Shown here piece after piece: positions 46,419-55,318 of a DNA stretch of 64,000 nt (position 1 is the first letter of the stretch; every line of letters begins with the position of its first letter). The DNA is taken from NCBI GenBank assembly GCA_002840285.1, contig PHAE01000008.1, positions 1-64,000 on the forward strand. Reading direction: 5' to 3'. This DNA is from Firmicutes bacterium HGW-Firmicutes-11 (GTDB taxonomy: Bacteria > Bacillota > Clostridia > Peptostreptococcales > Anaerovoracaceae). The position numbers and the translations under genes are program-made. Under the pieces are notes generated by a model. That model did no database searches and had not been told where the DNA came from. It saw only the letters and a program-made list of their open reading frames with translations.

Positions 46419-47984
46419 CTATATCCCGATCGGGACCTGCAATACCTCTCCCAGATACGGCGCTGCTTTTTCCATGACATGCGCCGGTTTCTTTTGATGG
46501 AACACGATCGTGACATCCGCGCGAATCGCATCCTCCGCTGCATTTCCGTCGTCCCCGGCCAAACCACTGGGGATATCCAGGGAATAGACGGGAGCATCGG
46601 TGCTGTTGATCCATTTGGTAATGATCCGAATATCAGGCTTTAATTGTCCGTGATACCCAGTCCCATAAAGCCCGTCTACGACCAAATTCAAATCATTCTC
46701 TTTCAAGTAATGCATTACTTCTTCTTGAGTACGGACCATCCGGATTCCAAGATTCTCGCAGATTTCCTTGTTTCTTAGCGACTCCGCGCCGGTCGGTTCT
46801 CCATCTGGACAAAGAATGATCGTTTCTGCTCCTGCTTCTTTCAGCATACGGGCTACAACAAAACCATCTCCCCCGTTGTTTCCCTTCCCGCATAGTATCA
46901 AGACCGGCTTGCCCTCCACCGGTTCCCTCTCCAAAATTACACTGGCCGCAGCCTGTCCGGCATTCTCCATCATTTGATGATAGGTGATTCCCGACGCTGC
47001 CGCCCGAGCTTCGATCTTTTTCATTTCTGCGCAGGTGACGACATCATTAAAAAACAATGCTGTCAGATTTCGGGACAGCAAATCGTAATCTTCCATATAA
47101 TTCCAACGTATCAGCTTCTGTTGTGTTGATTCTTCCAGATCAGGAAACGGCGTCCCGGAAAGGATCGCTTTCGTCTCATTTTCGTTAAAAATTGCGATGT
47201 CTTCGATCATTGTCAGCGAAGACCGGTTCATAGGGCAATTCCATTGGCATTCCATACAGCCGATGGCAGTGTTATGCCAGTCGCTTCCGATCCAATCAGG
47301 AAATGGGGCAGCGCTTTCGTTGTACAAAGTCAGGCAACGATCGGCATGGACCAGGAATCGGTCTTCACCGATGGCATTTCCCGGGCATGCTACCGCACAA
47401 CATGCACAGCCTTCACACGCTTCCATCACGGCTTGTGCTACCCAGGAATCGAGTTCGCAAGGCATGTCGATGACGTAGACGCCGATCCAGTAAAAACTGC
47501 TGTCGCCGTCGATATAGCAGATGTTGTTTCGCCCATACTTCCCGAGACCACTTTTAACAGCCATCAGTTTGCCCGGCAGATTGATTTTGGTTCCGCTTAC
47601 GCCCTCATCCGCCAAAATTTGATCCAGTTTACGATTGACTTCGCCAATTCGCGGGTGAGCATCTTCGTTCTCAACGCTGGTGTTCATCAAGTAAGTTGGT
47701 GGGAGGATCGCCGGCTTTTCAATTCCGTTAATAGTAAACCACGCCCTGGCCATTGGCTGAGGGATCGCCAGGATGAGCAACGATCTTTCGTTTGACCCAT
47801 CAAAACTCTTGCCATAGTCAAATTTATCTATGTAACGGCCGACACTATGCTCAACGTCGGAATTGTCTTCGCGCAATTGCGCCAGGACGTTGCGGATCTC
47901 CTCCGCGTGATAAAACGAAACGATTTGCGCCTTCCATCCGAATTCCTCCAGTTTGCTTATGATCCGTTGATTTCTGCTTTCCAT
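46419..47984 (-). CDS. Fusion: 4Fe-4S double-cluster protein + NAD(P)HX epimerase domain
   Basis: 521 residues in one uninterrupted frame. Residues about 1-310 resemble QueG-type and reductase ferredoxin proteins: a domain with AVKSGLGKYGRNNICYI (about 142-158) and two 4Fe-4S motifs, CEGCACCAVACP (Cys190, 193, 196, 200) and Cys217 with CMECQWNCP (243, 246, 250). Residues about 315-521 form a YjeF_N domain (MKKIEARAAASGITYHQMME, then CGKGNNGGDGFVVAR near 365, VVDGLYGTGYHG and SLDIPSGLAGDDG), the epimerase that repairs hydrated NAD(P)H. No kinase (NNRD) domain is attached. No corrin-type cofactor residue can be assigned. A fusion of these two parts is unusual; no stop or frameshift lies between them. 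Confidence 0.8.
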   Translation of the reverse strand: MESRNQRIISKLEEFGWKAQIVSFYHAEEIRNVLAQLREDNSDVEHSVGRYIDKFDYGKSFDGSNERSLLILAIPQPMARAWFTINGIEKPAILPPTYLMNTSVENEDAHPRIGEVNRKLDQILADEGVSGTKINLPGKLMAVKSGLGKYGRNNICYIDGDSSFYWIGVYVIDMPCELDSWVAQAVMEACEGCACCAVACPGNAIGEDRFLVHADRCLTLYNESAAPFPDWIGSDWHNTAIGCMECQWNCPMNRSSLTMIEDIAIFNENETKAILSGTPFPDLEESTQQKLIRWNYMEDYDLLSRNLTALFFNDVVTCAEMKKIEARAAASGITYHQMMENAGQAAASVILEREPVEGKPVLILCGKGNNGGDGFVVARMLKEAGAETIILCPDGEPTGAESLRNKEICENLGIRMVRTQEEVMHYLKENDLNLVVDGLYGTGYHGQLKPDIRIITKWINSTDAPVYSLDIPSGLAGDDGNAAEDAIRADVTIVFHQKKPAHVMEKAAPYLGEVLQVPIGI

Positions 47985-48035
47985 CCAGCGCCTCCCGATC
48001 CGTCGTTTCTTGTGTGTTAATCATAGCAGAAATGA

Positions 48036-48064
48036 TTGTAAAATAGCAAGAAAACCAGTATAAT
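48036..48064 (+). promoter_or_regulatory. Promoter for the SulP gene
   Basis: TTGTAA (48036-48041), 17-base spacer, TATAAT (48059-48064), about 50 bases before the start codon in the divergent gap with the Fe-S/YjeF fusion gene. Confidence 0.65.
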
Positions 48065-48115
48065 AGGGCCCGTATGTTTACGCTATCGTTCCATCTTATG
48101 TAAAGGATGTCTCTT

Positions 48116-49747
48116 ATGGTTCGCGACTACATCACCGATCTTCGTCAGGAATTCCAAGGGTACGGCAAAACGAAACTTATGAAAGATGTACTTGCGGGCC
48201 TGACGGTGACGGCGGTTGCCTTGCCTCTTGCTCTTGCCTTCGGCGTCAGCAGCGGAGCCGATGCGGCAGCTGGTCTGATCACCGCCATCATCGCAGGTAT
48301 CGTGATTGGCGCCTTTTCCGGCGCGTATTATCAGATCTCAGGACCAACCGGCGCAATGGCTGCTATCCTGATATCCGTCATCGCCAATTACAAATTGGAA
48401 GGTGTCTTCATTGCAACACTGATTGCTGGTGTCATTCTCGTTCTTGCAGGATTGTTCCATTTAGGTACGTTGACGCTCTTCATTCCCGGTCCGGTGATCA
48501 CCGGGTTTACCTCGGGTATCGCTATCATCATAGCACTTGGCCAATTTGATTCTTTTTTCGGTGTGCATTCCGAGGGAGAAACTGCAATTGCCAGGCTGTT
48601 CAGCTATCGCGAACTTGGATTCGATCCTAATTATTCCGCCATTGGCGTTGGTCTGTTCGTCGTCTTGTTCATGCTTCTTTTCCCTAAGAAATGGACACGA
48701 TTCGTTCCTTCTTCTCTATTGAGCATTCTACTGACGACGATCGTCTGTTTTGCGGCAGGCATCGATGTAGAAACCGTAGGCGAGATACCGAAGACGCTGA
48801 TTCCTGCTGGACGACTCCATTTTAGCGATTTGAACCTATCTTCGATGTTTGATCTCCTCGCTCCCGCACTCAGCATCGCTTTGCTCGGTATGATCGAAAG
48901 TCTGCTCTGCGGAAGCAGCGCCGGCAGAATGACCGGAGTCCGGCTGAACAATGACCGGGAATTGGTGGCACAGGGGATCGGAAACATACTTGTACCTTTT
49001 TTCGGTGGCATCCCTGCTACAGCAGCCATTGCCCGCACCAGCGTTGCCATACGTTCCGGCGCAGTCACAAGACTGACCGGGATCGTTCATGCTGTCGGAT
49101 TGTTGTTGTCTATGTTTTTGCTGGCACCTTTTATGTCGCGAATTCCCCTTTCAGCTTTGGCAGGCGTTTTGATCGTCACTGCCTGGCGAATGAACGAGTG
49201 GGATACGATCCACTATATTTTCTCACGCAGATTCAAAGGCGCGATCTTAAAATTCACAGCCACTATGCTTGCCACGGTAGTCTTTGATCTCGTCGTCGCA
49301 ATTTTGATCGGTGTCTTCATCGGATTGGTGCTGCTGGTCCATCGTCTATCTGAAATTGAGATCAACTATGAAAAAGTCGACATCGAGCGTCTGGGCATAC
49401 ATGATGAGGACCTTACCAAGAGATATCGGAATGCCTATGTCGTTTACATCACCGGTCCATTGATCTTCGCAAACACCAATAGCCTCGAACAGATCCTGAA
49501 GAAAATTCCCGGTGACTGTGATAGACTATTGTTGTCGATGCGGGGTGTCTCTCACATCGACGTCTCCGGCGCCCAAAGCTTGTTGGAAATGATAAAAATT
49601 TTTAAAGAATCCGGCGGCAACTTGTTGTTATGCGGCGTTCCCAACGGCACGATGGAGAGCATGCGTCGCGCCGGTATCTACGACATGGTTGGCCAGGATC
49701 GCTTTTACTGGAGCGTGGAGCGTGCGATACTGGATCATCCCCATTGA
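48116..49747 (+). CDS. SulP-family anion transporter with STAS domain
   Basis: Secondary transporter of sulfate, bicarbonate or other anions. 543 residues from the ATG at 48116 (AAAGGA eight bases upstream). About 12 hydrophobic segments carry the SulP signature (DVLAGLTVTAVALPLALAFG, about 20-40; YYQISGPTGAMAAI, about 74) and a C-terminal cytoplasmic STAS domain (about 440-535, LLLSMRGVSHIDVSGAQSL). The anion cannot be assigned from sequence. Likely cotranscribed with the yedK-type gene 15 bases downstream. Confidence 0.92.
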   Translation: MVRDYITDLRQEFQGYGKTKLMKDVLAGLTVTAVALPLALAFGVSSGADAAAGLITAIIAGIVIGAFSGAYYQISGPTGAMAAILISVIANYKLEGVFIATLIAGVILVLAGLFHLGTLTLFIPGPVITGFTSGIAIIIALGQFDSFFGVHSEGETAIARLFSYRELGFDPNYSAIGVGLFVVLFMLLFPKKWTRFVPSSLLSILLTTIVCFAAGIDVETVGEIPKTLIPAGRLHFSDLNLSSMFDLLAPALSIALLGMIESLLCGSSAGRMTGVRLNNDRELVAQGIGNILVPFFGGIPATAAIARTSVAIRSGAVTRLTGIVHAVGLLLSMFLLAPFMSRIPLSALAGVLIVTAWRMNEWDTIHYIFSRRFKGAILKFTATMLATVVFDLVVAILIGVFIGLVLLVHRLSEIEINYEKVDIERLGIHDEDLTKRYRNAYVVYITGPLIFANTNSLEQILKKIPGDCDRLLLSMRGVSHIDVSGAQSLLEMIKIFKESGGNLLLCGVPNGTMESMRRAGIYDMVGQDRFYWSVERAILDHPH

Positions 49748-49762
49748 AGCGAGGTGAGCCGA

Positions 49763-50374
49763 ATGTGCGGAAGATATGCTTACTTTAACGACATCGAACT
49801 CAAAGAAATCGTTCGTATCGCAGAGGGTTCTGTTAGCGAGCCGGAGATCTCCGAAGCCCGGATGATGGAGATCCGACCTACGGAGGTCGCACCGATCTTA
49901 GTGGCGGAAAAAGGAATCGTCCTTCCCAAATTGGTTTCCTGGGGATTTCCCGGTTTTCACGGCAGCGAGGTCATCTTCAATGCCAGATCGGAAACCGCGC
50001 AGGAGAAACCGATGTTTCGCACCGCACTTGCAGGTGGTCGCTGCGTGGTCCCTTCCGTCGGTTTCTACGAATGGGACAAAGAAAAGCGCAAGCATCTGCT
50101 GCGCCTTTCGGATTCATCATTCCTTTTTATGGCAGGTCTGTTCCGTTTTTTTAAAGGTGTTCCAAAGTTTGTCATTCTCACGACGGCGGCCAACGAAACC
50201 ATGTCACATATCCACGACCGCATGCCTCTGGTTTTGCCATCGAGCGAACTCCATGACTGGCTGAATGATGAGAGCTCCGCGCTCAAGTACCTTTCCTCTT
50301 CAGGATTGCCTTTGGTCAGTCAAATCGTAGACGTATCAAAAGATCCGAAGTCTGGTCAACTCTCATTTCTTTGA
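49763..50374 (+). CDS. SRAP/YedK abasic-site DNA-crosslinking protein
   Basis: HMCES/YedK family: crosslinks its own N-terminal cysteine to abasic sites in single-stranded DNA to shield them. 203 residues; the ATG at 49763 puts the catalytic Cys at position 2 (MCGRYAY), which must be exposed after Met removal, and GAGGTGA precedes it. Other active-site residues: Asn in IFNARSET, Glu in SVGFYEWD and His in HIHDRMPLVL. Its last 59 bases overlap, tail to tail, the end of the kinase gene on the opposite strand. Confidence 0.93.
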   Translation: MCGRYAYFNDIELKEIVRIAEGSVSEPEISEARMMEIRPTEVAPILVAEKGIVLPKLVSWGFPGFHGSEVIFNARSETAQEKPMFRTALAGGRCVVPSVGFYEWDKEKRKHLLRLSDSSFLFMAGLFRFFKGVPKFVILTTAANETMSHIHDRMPLVLPSSELHDWLNDESSALKYLSSSGLPLVSQIVDVSKDPKSGQLSFL

Positions 50375-50894
50375 TGTACCGTTCTTCCATCGGGATCCAT
50401 TCCTTCAGAAAGCGTTGTTGCTGCTGCACGCCGTTTCGTTCAAAGATCCGGCGGCTTTGGGTCTCTTTGTCTACCGTCAGGAATGCGCTGATGTCATATA
50501 CGTCTCGAAAGAGTGGATGCAGACTGTAGGCGCCTTCAACGACAGTTACTTTGTTACGTGGGATCGTGATCCATTTTTTCATTTTTTGATCTCTGCAATC
50601 ATATTCCTGATAGTGCAGATCCTCTCCCTTTCTAAGGGGGTCAATGACTTCGAAAAGAAACCGTTCCTGATCGAAGTTGCCTCCGGTTTCTGCCAGCCGC
50701 GCTTCCGTCCTCTGCCCCGTTTGAAGAAAAAAATGATCCATCCGAATCAATCCGGCTCCCCGCTCTTGCGCCAGGCGCTCCGCGAGCCAGCTCTTTCCTG
50801 CTGCGCTTCTGCCGTCGATTCCAACCACCACAGCCTCTTTGTGCAACAGAACTATCTCGATCCGCCGGTTCACCTCAGCGATCGCTTCTTCCAT
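50316..50894 (-). CDS. Uridine kinase-like P-loop kinase
   Basis: 192 residues from the ATG at 50894; an alternative TTG at 50921 has AGGA four bases upstream and would add nine residues. Walker A is VGIDGRSAAGKSWLAE (about 24-39), and the IRMDHFFL, GNFDQERF and VVEGAYSLHP segments match the uridine/cytidine and pantothenate kinase superfamily (Udk-like). The true phosphoryl acceptor is not clear. Its 3' end overlaps the yedK-type gene by 59 bases on the other strand, and its start overlaps or abuts the end of the ECF component gene. Confidence 0.78.
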   Translation of the reverse strand: MEEAIAEVNRRIEIVLLHKEAVVVGIDGRSAAGKSWLAERLAQERGAGLIRMDHFFLQTGQRTEARLAETGGNFDQERFLFEVIDPLRKGEDLHYQEYDCRDQKMKKWITIPRNKVTVVEGAYSLHPLFRDVYDISAFLTVDKETQSRRIFERNGVQQQQRFLKEWIPMEERYIKEMRVDQTSDLLIRLRFD

Positions 50895-50913
50895 GCTCCA
50901 CTCTTTGATCGAA

Positions 50914-51438
50914 TCAGTCAATTTGTCCTGCTTTCTTTGCAGCAATCAATACCGCAGGAATCAATACTAATTGGATCACGATTCCAGGGATGGCGTTCAG
51001 CAAGGATCCTGCAATAAAAACCTCAAGAGAAAAAGGAATCCCCGCAAGTCCATAGAACAAATAAGCGGCGATACCCCAAACGATGCGTCCGATGATCATC
51101 GCGCCGAGCAAAGCGATGAGGAAGGAGCTGTTTTTCTTCGGCAGACGACGATATAGCTCCCCGGCGAAGAAACCGTAGGCGGCAAGCTCAAAGGCCATGG
51201 TGACCGCGATGGGAAAGAGCAGCGGCATCCCAAAAAGCAGACTGCGAAGCAACGGCGTCAGCAAACCCAGCAACAGCCCATACGGCCCGCCGCAGAAAAA
51301 TCCTCCGAGAAGCACCGGGATGTGCATCGGTAGTAGTCGATTCCCAAGCGCCGGCACTTGTCCTGTCAGCAACGGCAACAACAATCCCATTGCCAAGAAC
51401 AAACCAGCCAGTACCATTCGTTTCGTCTTATCGTTCAT
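50914..51438 (-). CDS. ECF transporter S-component (substrate unknown)
   Basis: 174-residue membrane protein with six hydrophobic segments and the ECF S-component pattern AGLFLAMGLLLPLLTGQ (about 11-27) with a HIPVLLGGFFCGGPYGLLLG loop (about 39-58), close to the PanT-like ECF family. It would work with a general EcfA-A'-T module encoded elsewhere. The downstream Udk/PanK-like kinase makes a vitamin or nucleoside substrate plausible, but that is inference from neighbours. Overlaps the EamA gene by 11 bases. Confidence 0.8.
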   Translation of the reverse strand: MNDKTKRMVLAGLFLAMGLLLPLLTGQVPALGNRLLPMHIPVLLGGFFCGGPYGLLLGLLTPLLRSLLFGMPLLFPIAVTMAFELAAYGFFAGELYRRLPKKNSSFLIALLGAMIIGRIVWGIAAYLFYGLAGIPFSLEVFIAGSLLNAIPGIVIQLVLIPAVLIAAKKAGQID

Positions 51439-52318
51439 TCATTCCTCCCAAGGCTTCTTTCCAGTCGACTTCTGCAATCAATACGGCAATAAAAATGACG
51501 GCAAATGCTCCAATCATGATGGGGGTATAGCGTTCTCCCAGGAACGTGACTGCGATAAGGCTCCCGAATACGGTCTCCAGGTTGATCAAGATCGCTGCAT
51601 GGCTCGGCGACGTATATTTTTGACAAAACACCTGTATGATGAAACAAACAAATGTGATGATCACAGCAGCATACAGGATCGCCCAAATCACTTCCAACGT
51701 AACGGGTTGTCTGTCGGTATCGAACAACCCAAGAATCAAAAACAAAGCTCCTGCTGCACTAAACTGGATCCCGGCCAGCAGGATCGGGTCCTTATGAGGT
51801 GCAAAGATACCGATCACTGCGGTGTGGAAGGCAAAGCCGACTGCGCTTAGCAGCACCAAGCTGTCACCCAGATTCCATCCGGAAAACCCTCCCGGACCGA
51901 TCGAAAGCATCCCCAATCCAATGAGCATGATGAAACAGGCCAGCAAGATCTTTGCTTTTGGCCTCTCCTTGGTCATTGCCCAAAAGAGAAACGGCACCAT
52001 GATCACAAACGCGCTGGATATAAAAACCGCTTTTCCTGCGCCTGTATACTGAAGACCTATGGTCTGAAACAGCATTCCAAAGGTGAGAAAAGCGCCCATC
52101 AGGATGCCCGCTTTCCAGTCCGATTTGCTGGAAACCGCGAACCGGTGGCGAAAGATGACGAGGGCAAGCACCGCGGAAATCACAAATCGGAAGGTCAGAA
52201 ACTGTGTCGGCGACATTACTTCGACGACCACCTTTGTTACGGTATACCCGCTGCCCCATATCATAGCCATGAGCACGAGGATCAGATCTGCTTTTCTGGC
52301 TGTCATCTTCCCGTTCAT
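51428..52318 (-). CDS. EamA/DMT-family transporter
   Basis: 296 residues with ten hydrophobic segments arranged as two EamA repeats (LILVLMAMIWGSGYTVTKVV at the start, and VIWAILYAAVIITFVCFIIQ at about 210). Drug/metabolite exporters of this family often move amino acids or nucleotide-sugar-type solutes; the substrate is not predictable. Start at 52318 with AAGGCGGA upstream. First gene of a unit with the ECF component and the kinase; a promoter lies just upstream. Confidence 0.86.
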   Translation of the reverse strand: MNGKMTARKADLILVLMAMIWGSGYTVTKVVVEVMSPTQFLTFRFVISAVLALVIFRHRFAVSSKSDWKAGILMGAFLTFGMLFQTIGLQYTGAGKAVFISSAFVIMVPFLFWAMTKERPKAKILLACFIMLIGLGMLSIGPGGFSGWNLGDSLVLLSAVGFAFHTAVIGIFAPHKDPILLAGIQFSAAGALFLILGLFDTDRQPVTLEVIWAILYAAVIITFVCFIIQVFCQKYTSPSHAAILINLETVFGSLIAVTFLGERYTPIMIGAFAVIFIAVLIAEVDWKEALGGMNER

Positions 52319-52361
52319 ACGATCGGGTCCGCCTTTCCACTTCCATGATTGCACTTATTTT

Positions 52362-52389
52362 AGTTTACACTGGAACTGGCCATTGTCAA
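52362..52389 (-). promoter_or_regulatory. Promoter for the EamA-ECF-kinase unit
   Basis: Minus strand TTGACA (52384-52389, consensus -35), 16-base spacer, TAAACT (52362-52367). It lies at the left end of the palindrome-rich intergenic stretch. Confidence 0.55.
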
Positions 52390-52605
52390 CCAAAGACGCA
52401 GTAAATGCCCTTGGTTGTCTTTTTTAAATCCACATTGAATAAAAAGACAACGATTTGTTATTATATTCCATTAATGGAAGGTAAAATATGGTATTTTGCT
52501 AATAAATATATATTTATTAGCTTCCAAATAAATAAATATCCAAACATGACCCAAGACTGCCTTAAATGTTGTCTTCTGAGTCAAATTCCGTCTGGAAAAG
52601 ACAAC
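52386..52605. repeat. AT-rich intergenic stretch with nested inverted repeats
   Basis: The only gap above 300 bases. It contains CAACCAA...TTGGTTG; TTGTCTTTTT paired with AAAAAGACAA (about 52415-52450); TTCCATTAATGGAA (52466-52480); a 24-bp perfect palindrome GCTAATAAATATATATTTATTAGC (described: 52498-52521); and GTTGTCTT paired with AAGACAAC (52569-52605). The GTTGTCTT/AAGACAAC element thus occurs four times as two inverted pairs. The stretch is markedly more AT-rich than its surroundings. No convincing gene; a 79-codon plus-strand frame here lacks a ribosome binding site. Confidence 0.6.
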
Positions 52606-52675
52606 CAGGCCTCCCAGGGTCCGGGCCTGGAGCTGAAGACCTGAAAGCCTGGAGGGTCAAGGTCAATAAGGAAGC

Positions 52676-52707
52676 GAAAGGCCGGCACCTCATGGTGCCG
52701 GCCTTTC
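52676..52707 (-). terminator. Strong hairpin after the amidohydrolase gene
   Basis: GAAAGGCCGGCACC pairs perfectly over 14 bp with GGTGCCGGCCTTTC around a four-base loop, about 55 bases after the amidohydrolase stop. The T run is weak (CCTTTCGCTTCC), but the stem is very stable, so it probably acts as terminator or 3' end stabiliser. Confidence 0.65.
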
Positions 52708-52761
52708 GTTCACTCTGCCGTGTTTGTTTTGGTACAGTTCATTTGGGCGGCTTACGCTTTG

Positions 52762-54399
52762 TCAACGCGATCCTCGTTTGTAAATCACTTTTCCATCCAT
52801 GATCGTCATGTCGACATTGGCTTCCCGAATCTCCTGCGGAGACACCTGGAACAGATCCCGGTCTAAAATGACCACATCTGCCAGCATTCCGACGGCAAGC
52901 GTACCCAGTTCCTTTTCCCGACTCACGCCGTAGGCGGAGCCATAGGTGTACCCCCGGATCAGTTCCGCTACCGTCAGCTTTTCCGTCGGATTCCATCCAC
53001 CGACCGGAAGGCCGTCGTCGTGAAGTCGCGTGAGTCCTCGATGGATGCCATAGAAAGGATTATTGTCCACGACAGGACAATCGCTTCCCAGAGACAAGAC
53101 TCCGGTCGCGTTGAGCAGGCGTCGGAAGGGCCAGGTCTTGCCTGCTCTTTCTTCGCCGAGCACATATCGGTACTCTTCTCCCTCCCAGGTCGGCATGAGA
53201 CCGACATGCTCCGGTTGGACCGAGGGCACGATTCCTAATTCTCCAAACCTTGGGATATCCTCATCGGTAACGAGCTCGGCATGCTCAATGGCATGCCTTG
53301 CTTTGTTCGGTCCATAAGTTTTGATCGCGCGTTCGAAACAGTCCAACGTGAATCGGATCGCCCGATCCCCGATAGCGTGAATTTTGACGGACAAACCAAG
53401 GCGATGCCCTTCCAGGATACCATCTTCGATGCGGTCCAGCTCGCAAAGCTGAAATCCCCGGTTGCCTGGAGCGTCGGTATAATCCTCCAGCATCAGGGCA
53501 GTGTGAGTGATCGGAACACCGTCAACAAACTGTTTTAAAAGATTTGCACGCACCTTGTCTCCGGTACAGGTTTCTGCATCCCTGGCTGCTTGCTCAAGAT
53601 CGCCGAACAGATCCGACGCCGCATGGATCCGAACCGTCAGTTCTCCTTTTTCTTCCATCGCTTTGTAGGTCGACAAGCGTCCCAGATTTGCTCCAAAATA
53701 GGGTTGCACATCTACCAGCGAGGTGATCCCAAGCGGAGCTGCAGCATCCATGTACGCCTTGAGAAATCGCTTTTCCTGATTCATGGTCAGATCAAGGCTA
53801 TGTTCTCCAACCAGCGCCACTGCGCTTTCGTACAGAAATCCAGCCGGTTCTCCGTTTTCCAGACGGGCGATCTCGCCACCGAATGGATCGGGAGTATCTT
53901 TGTCGACTCCGGCGATCCGTAGCGCTTCGCTGTTGACCCAGGCGCCGTGAGCTTCTGCATTGAGCAGAAAGACCGGCCGATCGGGAAAATACCGATCCAA
54001 GGTCTCTTTCTTCGGCAAGACTTTGTCATCCCAGAACACGTGGTACCAGTTGAATCCGTAGACCCACCCTTCGCTCGGGTGGGCTGTCTCATACTCGTAC
54101 AGCATCTTTGCCGCTTCCTCTTCGGATTTGGCGGTTCCCATGTTGACGAAACACTTGTACATGCCCGCCAGGATCAGATGGGTGTGGCTGTCATGGAACC
54201 CAGGTACGACAAGGCGCTTCCCGGCATCGATGATCATTGTGTCCGGTCCGATGAATTTATCCACGCCGTCCTTTGCTCCCACGCCTACGATTCGGTTGCC
54301 TTTGATCGCAACAAACCCTGGTTTGGGAGCATCGGATATACTGTCAAAAATGGCTTCTCCTTGAATGACTATGCCTGCCGCTTGTGTCATTTCTTTCAT
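52762..54399 (-). CDS. YtcJ-type metal-dependent amidohydrolase
   Basis: 545 residues from the ATG at 54399, which has GGAGG upstream. Amidohydrolase_3 fold: N-terminal beta sandwich, then a TIM barrel with the metal-binding HxH in PGFHDSHTHL (about 66-75), HAIGDRAIR (about 320), HAELVTDEDIPRFG (about 350), and the closing Asp in LSLGSDCPVVDNNPF (about 415). YtcJ-like enzymes hydrolyse N-acyl or formyl amines, but the substrate here is unknown. Downstream of the AguB-like hydrolase and NhaC-like antiporter, so it may help degrade an amide or guanidino compound. Confidence 0.86.
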   Translation of the reverse strand: MKEMTQAAGIVIQGEAIFDSISDAPKPGFVAIKGNRIVGVGAKDGVDKFIGPDTMIIDAGKRLVVPGFHDSHTHLILAGMYKCFVNMGTAKSEEEAAKMLYEYETAHPSEGWVYGFNWYHVFWDDKVLPKKETLDRYFPDRPVFLLNAEAHGAWVNSEALRIAGVDKDTPDPFGGEIARLENGEPAGFLYESAVALVGEHSLDLTMNQEKRFLKAYMDAAAPLGITSLVDVQPYFGANLGRLSTYKAMEEKGELTVRIHAASDLFGDLEQAARDAETCTGDKVRANLLKQFVDGVPITHTALMLEDYTDAPGNRGFQLCELDRIEDGILEGHRLGLSVKIHAIGDRAIRFTLDCFERAIKTYGPNKARHAIEHAELVTDEDIPRFGELGIVPSVQPEHVGLMPTWEGEEYRYVLGEERAGKTWPFRRLLNATGVLSLGSDCPVVDNNPFYGIHRGLTRLHDDGLPVGGWNPTEKLTVAELIRGYTYGSAYGVSREKELGTLAVGMLADVVILDRDLFQVSPQEIREANVDMTIMDGKVIYKRGSR

Positions 54400-54417
54400 T
54401 TCTTCCTCCATCATCGG

Positions 54418-55299
54418 TCAGTCGCGGATGGAAAGCTTAAGGATTTCACCATAACTGTCGACGCGCCGGTCACGGTGAAACTGAAGAATGTCTCTTGCCC
54501 GTTTGATTTCATCCAGATCCAGTTCGGCAACGATCAGATCCTCTTCATTGCGTTTTCCTTCTGCGATCAGGTTTCCCCAGGGGTCGGAAACAAAACTTCG
54601 GCCATAAAACTCCATGAAACCGCTTCCGTCGGCTGCATCTTCTTTCCCGACCCGGTTACAAGCGCATACATAGAAATTGTTGTGGATCCCATGAGCTTTG
54701 ACGCCGTCGACCCAGGTTTGTGATGTATCCAGATCCGGATTGTCCGGTTCCGAACCGATCGCCGAGGGATAGAAGATGAAATCAGCGCCTTTGATTGCCA
54801 GGATACGGGACGGTTCCGGGAACCATTCGTCCCAACAGATCAACACTCCAAAGGTGCCGTATTTGGTTTTCCAGACATGGTAAGGAGAATCGCCCGGTGT
54901 GAAGTAATACTTTTCGATGTATTGCGGTCCTTCCGGGATATGATGTTTGCGATAGACTCCCAGTAGCGATCCATCAGCATCAATGACAGCTGCGCTGTTG
55001 TAATAGACGCCATCCATGGCATATTCGTAAAAACAGCTGACGATCACGACATCCAGTTCCTTCGCCAAAGACATCATCGCCTGATTGGACGGACCATCGA
55101 CCGGTTCCGCCCAGTCGTATTTCGTGTAGTCGATGATCTGTGCGAAATACTGGCCTCGGAACAGTTCCTGCGTACAGATGATTTTTGCGCCTTTTTCTGC
55201 TAGTGCACGTATCTGCTCTGCTGCTTTTTCAACATTCTTGTCTCGATCGATGTCACAGGCAAACTGGGTCATACCGATTTTCACTTTTCCTTTGTTCAT
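54418..55299 (-). CDS. N-carbamoylputrescine amidase-like nitrilase (AguB type)
   Basis: 293-residue nitrilase-superfamily enzyme. Catalytic triad visible: Glu45 (CTQELF), Lys118 (YRKHHIPEG) and Cys155 (LICWDEWFPE). These contexts match the AguB branch, which cleaves N-carbamoylputrescine to putrescine, CO2 and ammonia in the agmatine pathway. No agmatine deiminase gene is in the window, so another carbamoyl or amide substrate is possible. ATG at 55299 lies about 20 bases from the NhaC-like gene; the three genes form one unit. Confidence 0.85.
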   Translation of the reverse strand: MNKGKVKIGMTQFACDIDRDKNVEKAAEQIRALAEKGAKIICTQELFRGQYFAQIIDYTKYDWAEPVDGPSNQAMMSLAKELDVVIVSCFYEYAMDGVYYNSAAVIDADGSLLGVYRKHHIPEGPQYIEKYYFTPGDSPYHVWKTKYGTFGVLICWDEWFPEPSRILAIKGADFIFYPSAIGSEPDNPDLDTSQTWVDGVKAHGIHNNFYVCACNRVGKEDAADGSGFMEFYGRSFVSDPWGNLIAEGKRNEEDLIVAELDLDEIKRARDILQFHRDRRVDSYGEILKLSIRD

Positions 55300-55318
55300 T
55301 TGAAGCTAGCTCCTTTCT

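Noticed and set aside
52498-52521. Replication origin or phage attachment site at the 24-bp palindrome
   Set aside because: No DnaA boxes, replication genes or integrase nearby; it is best left as an unexplained palindrome.
52405-52644. 79-codon plus-strand frame in the intergenic region
   Set aside because: No ribosome binding site, runs through several palindromes, and low-complexity AT-rich composition; no recognisable protein features.
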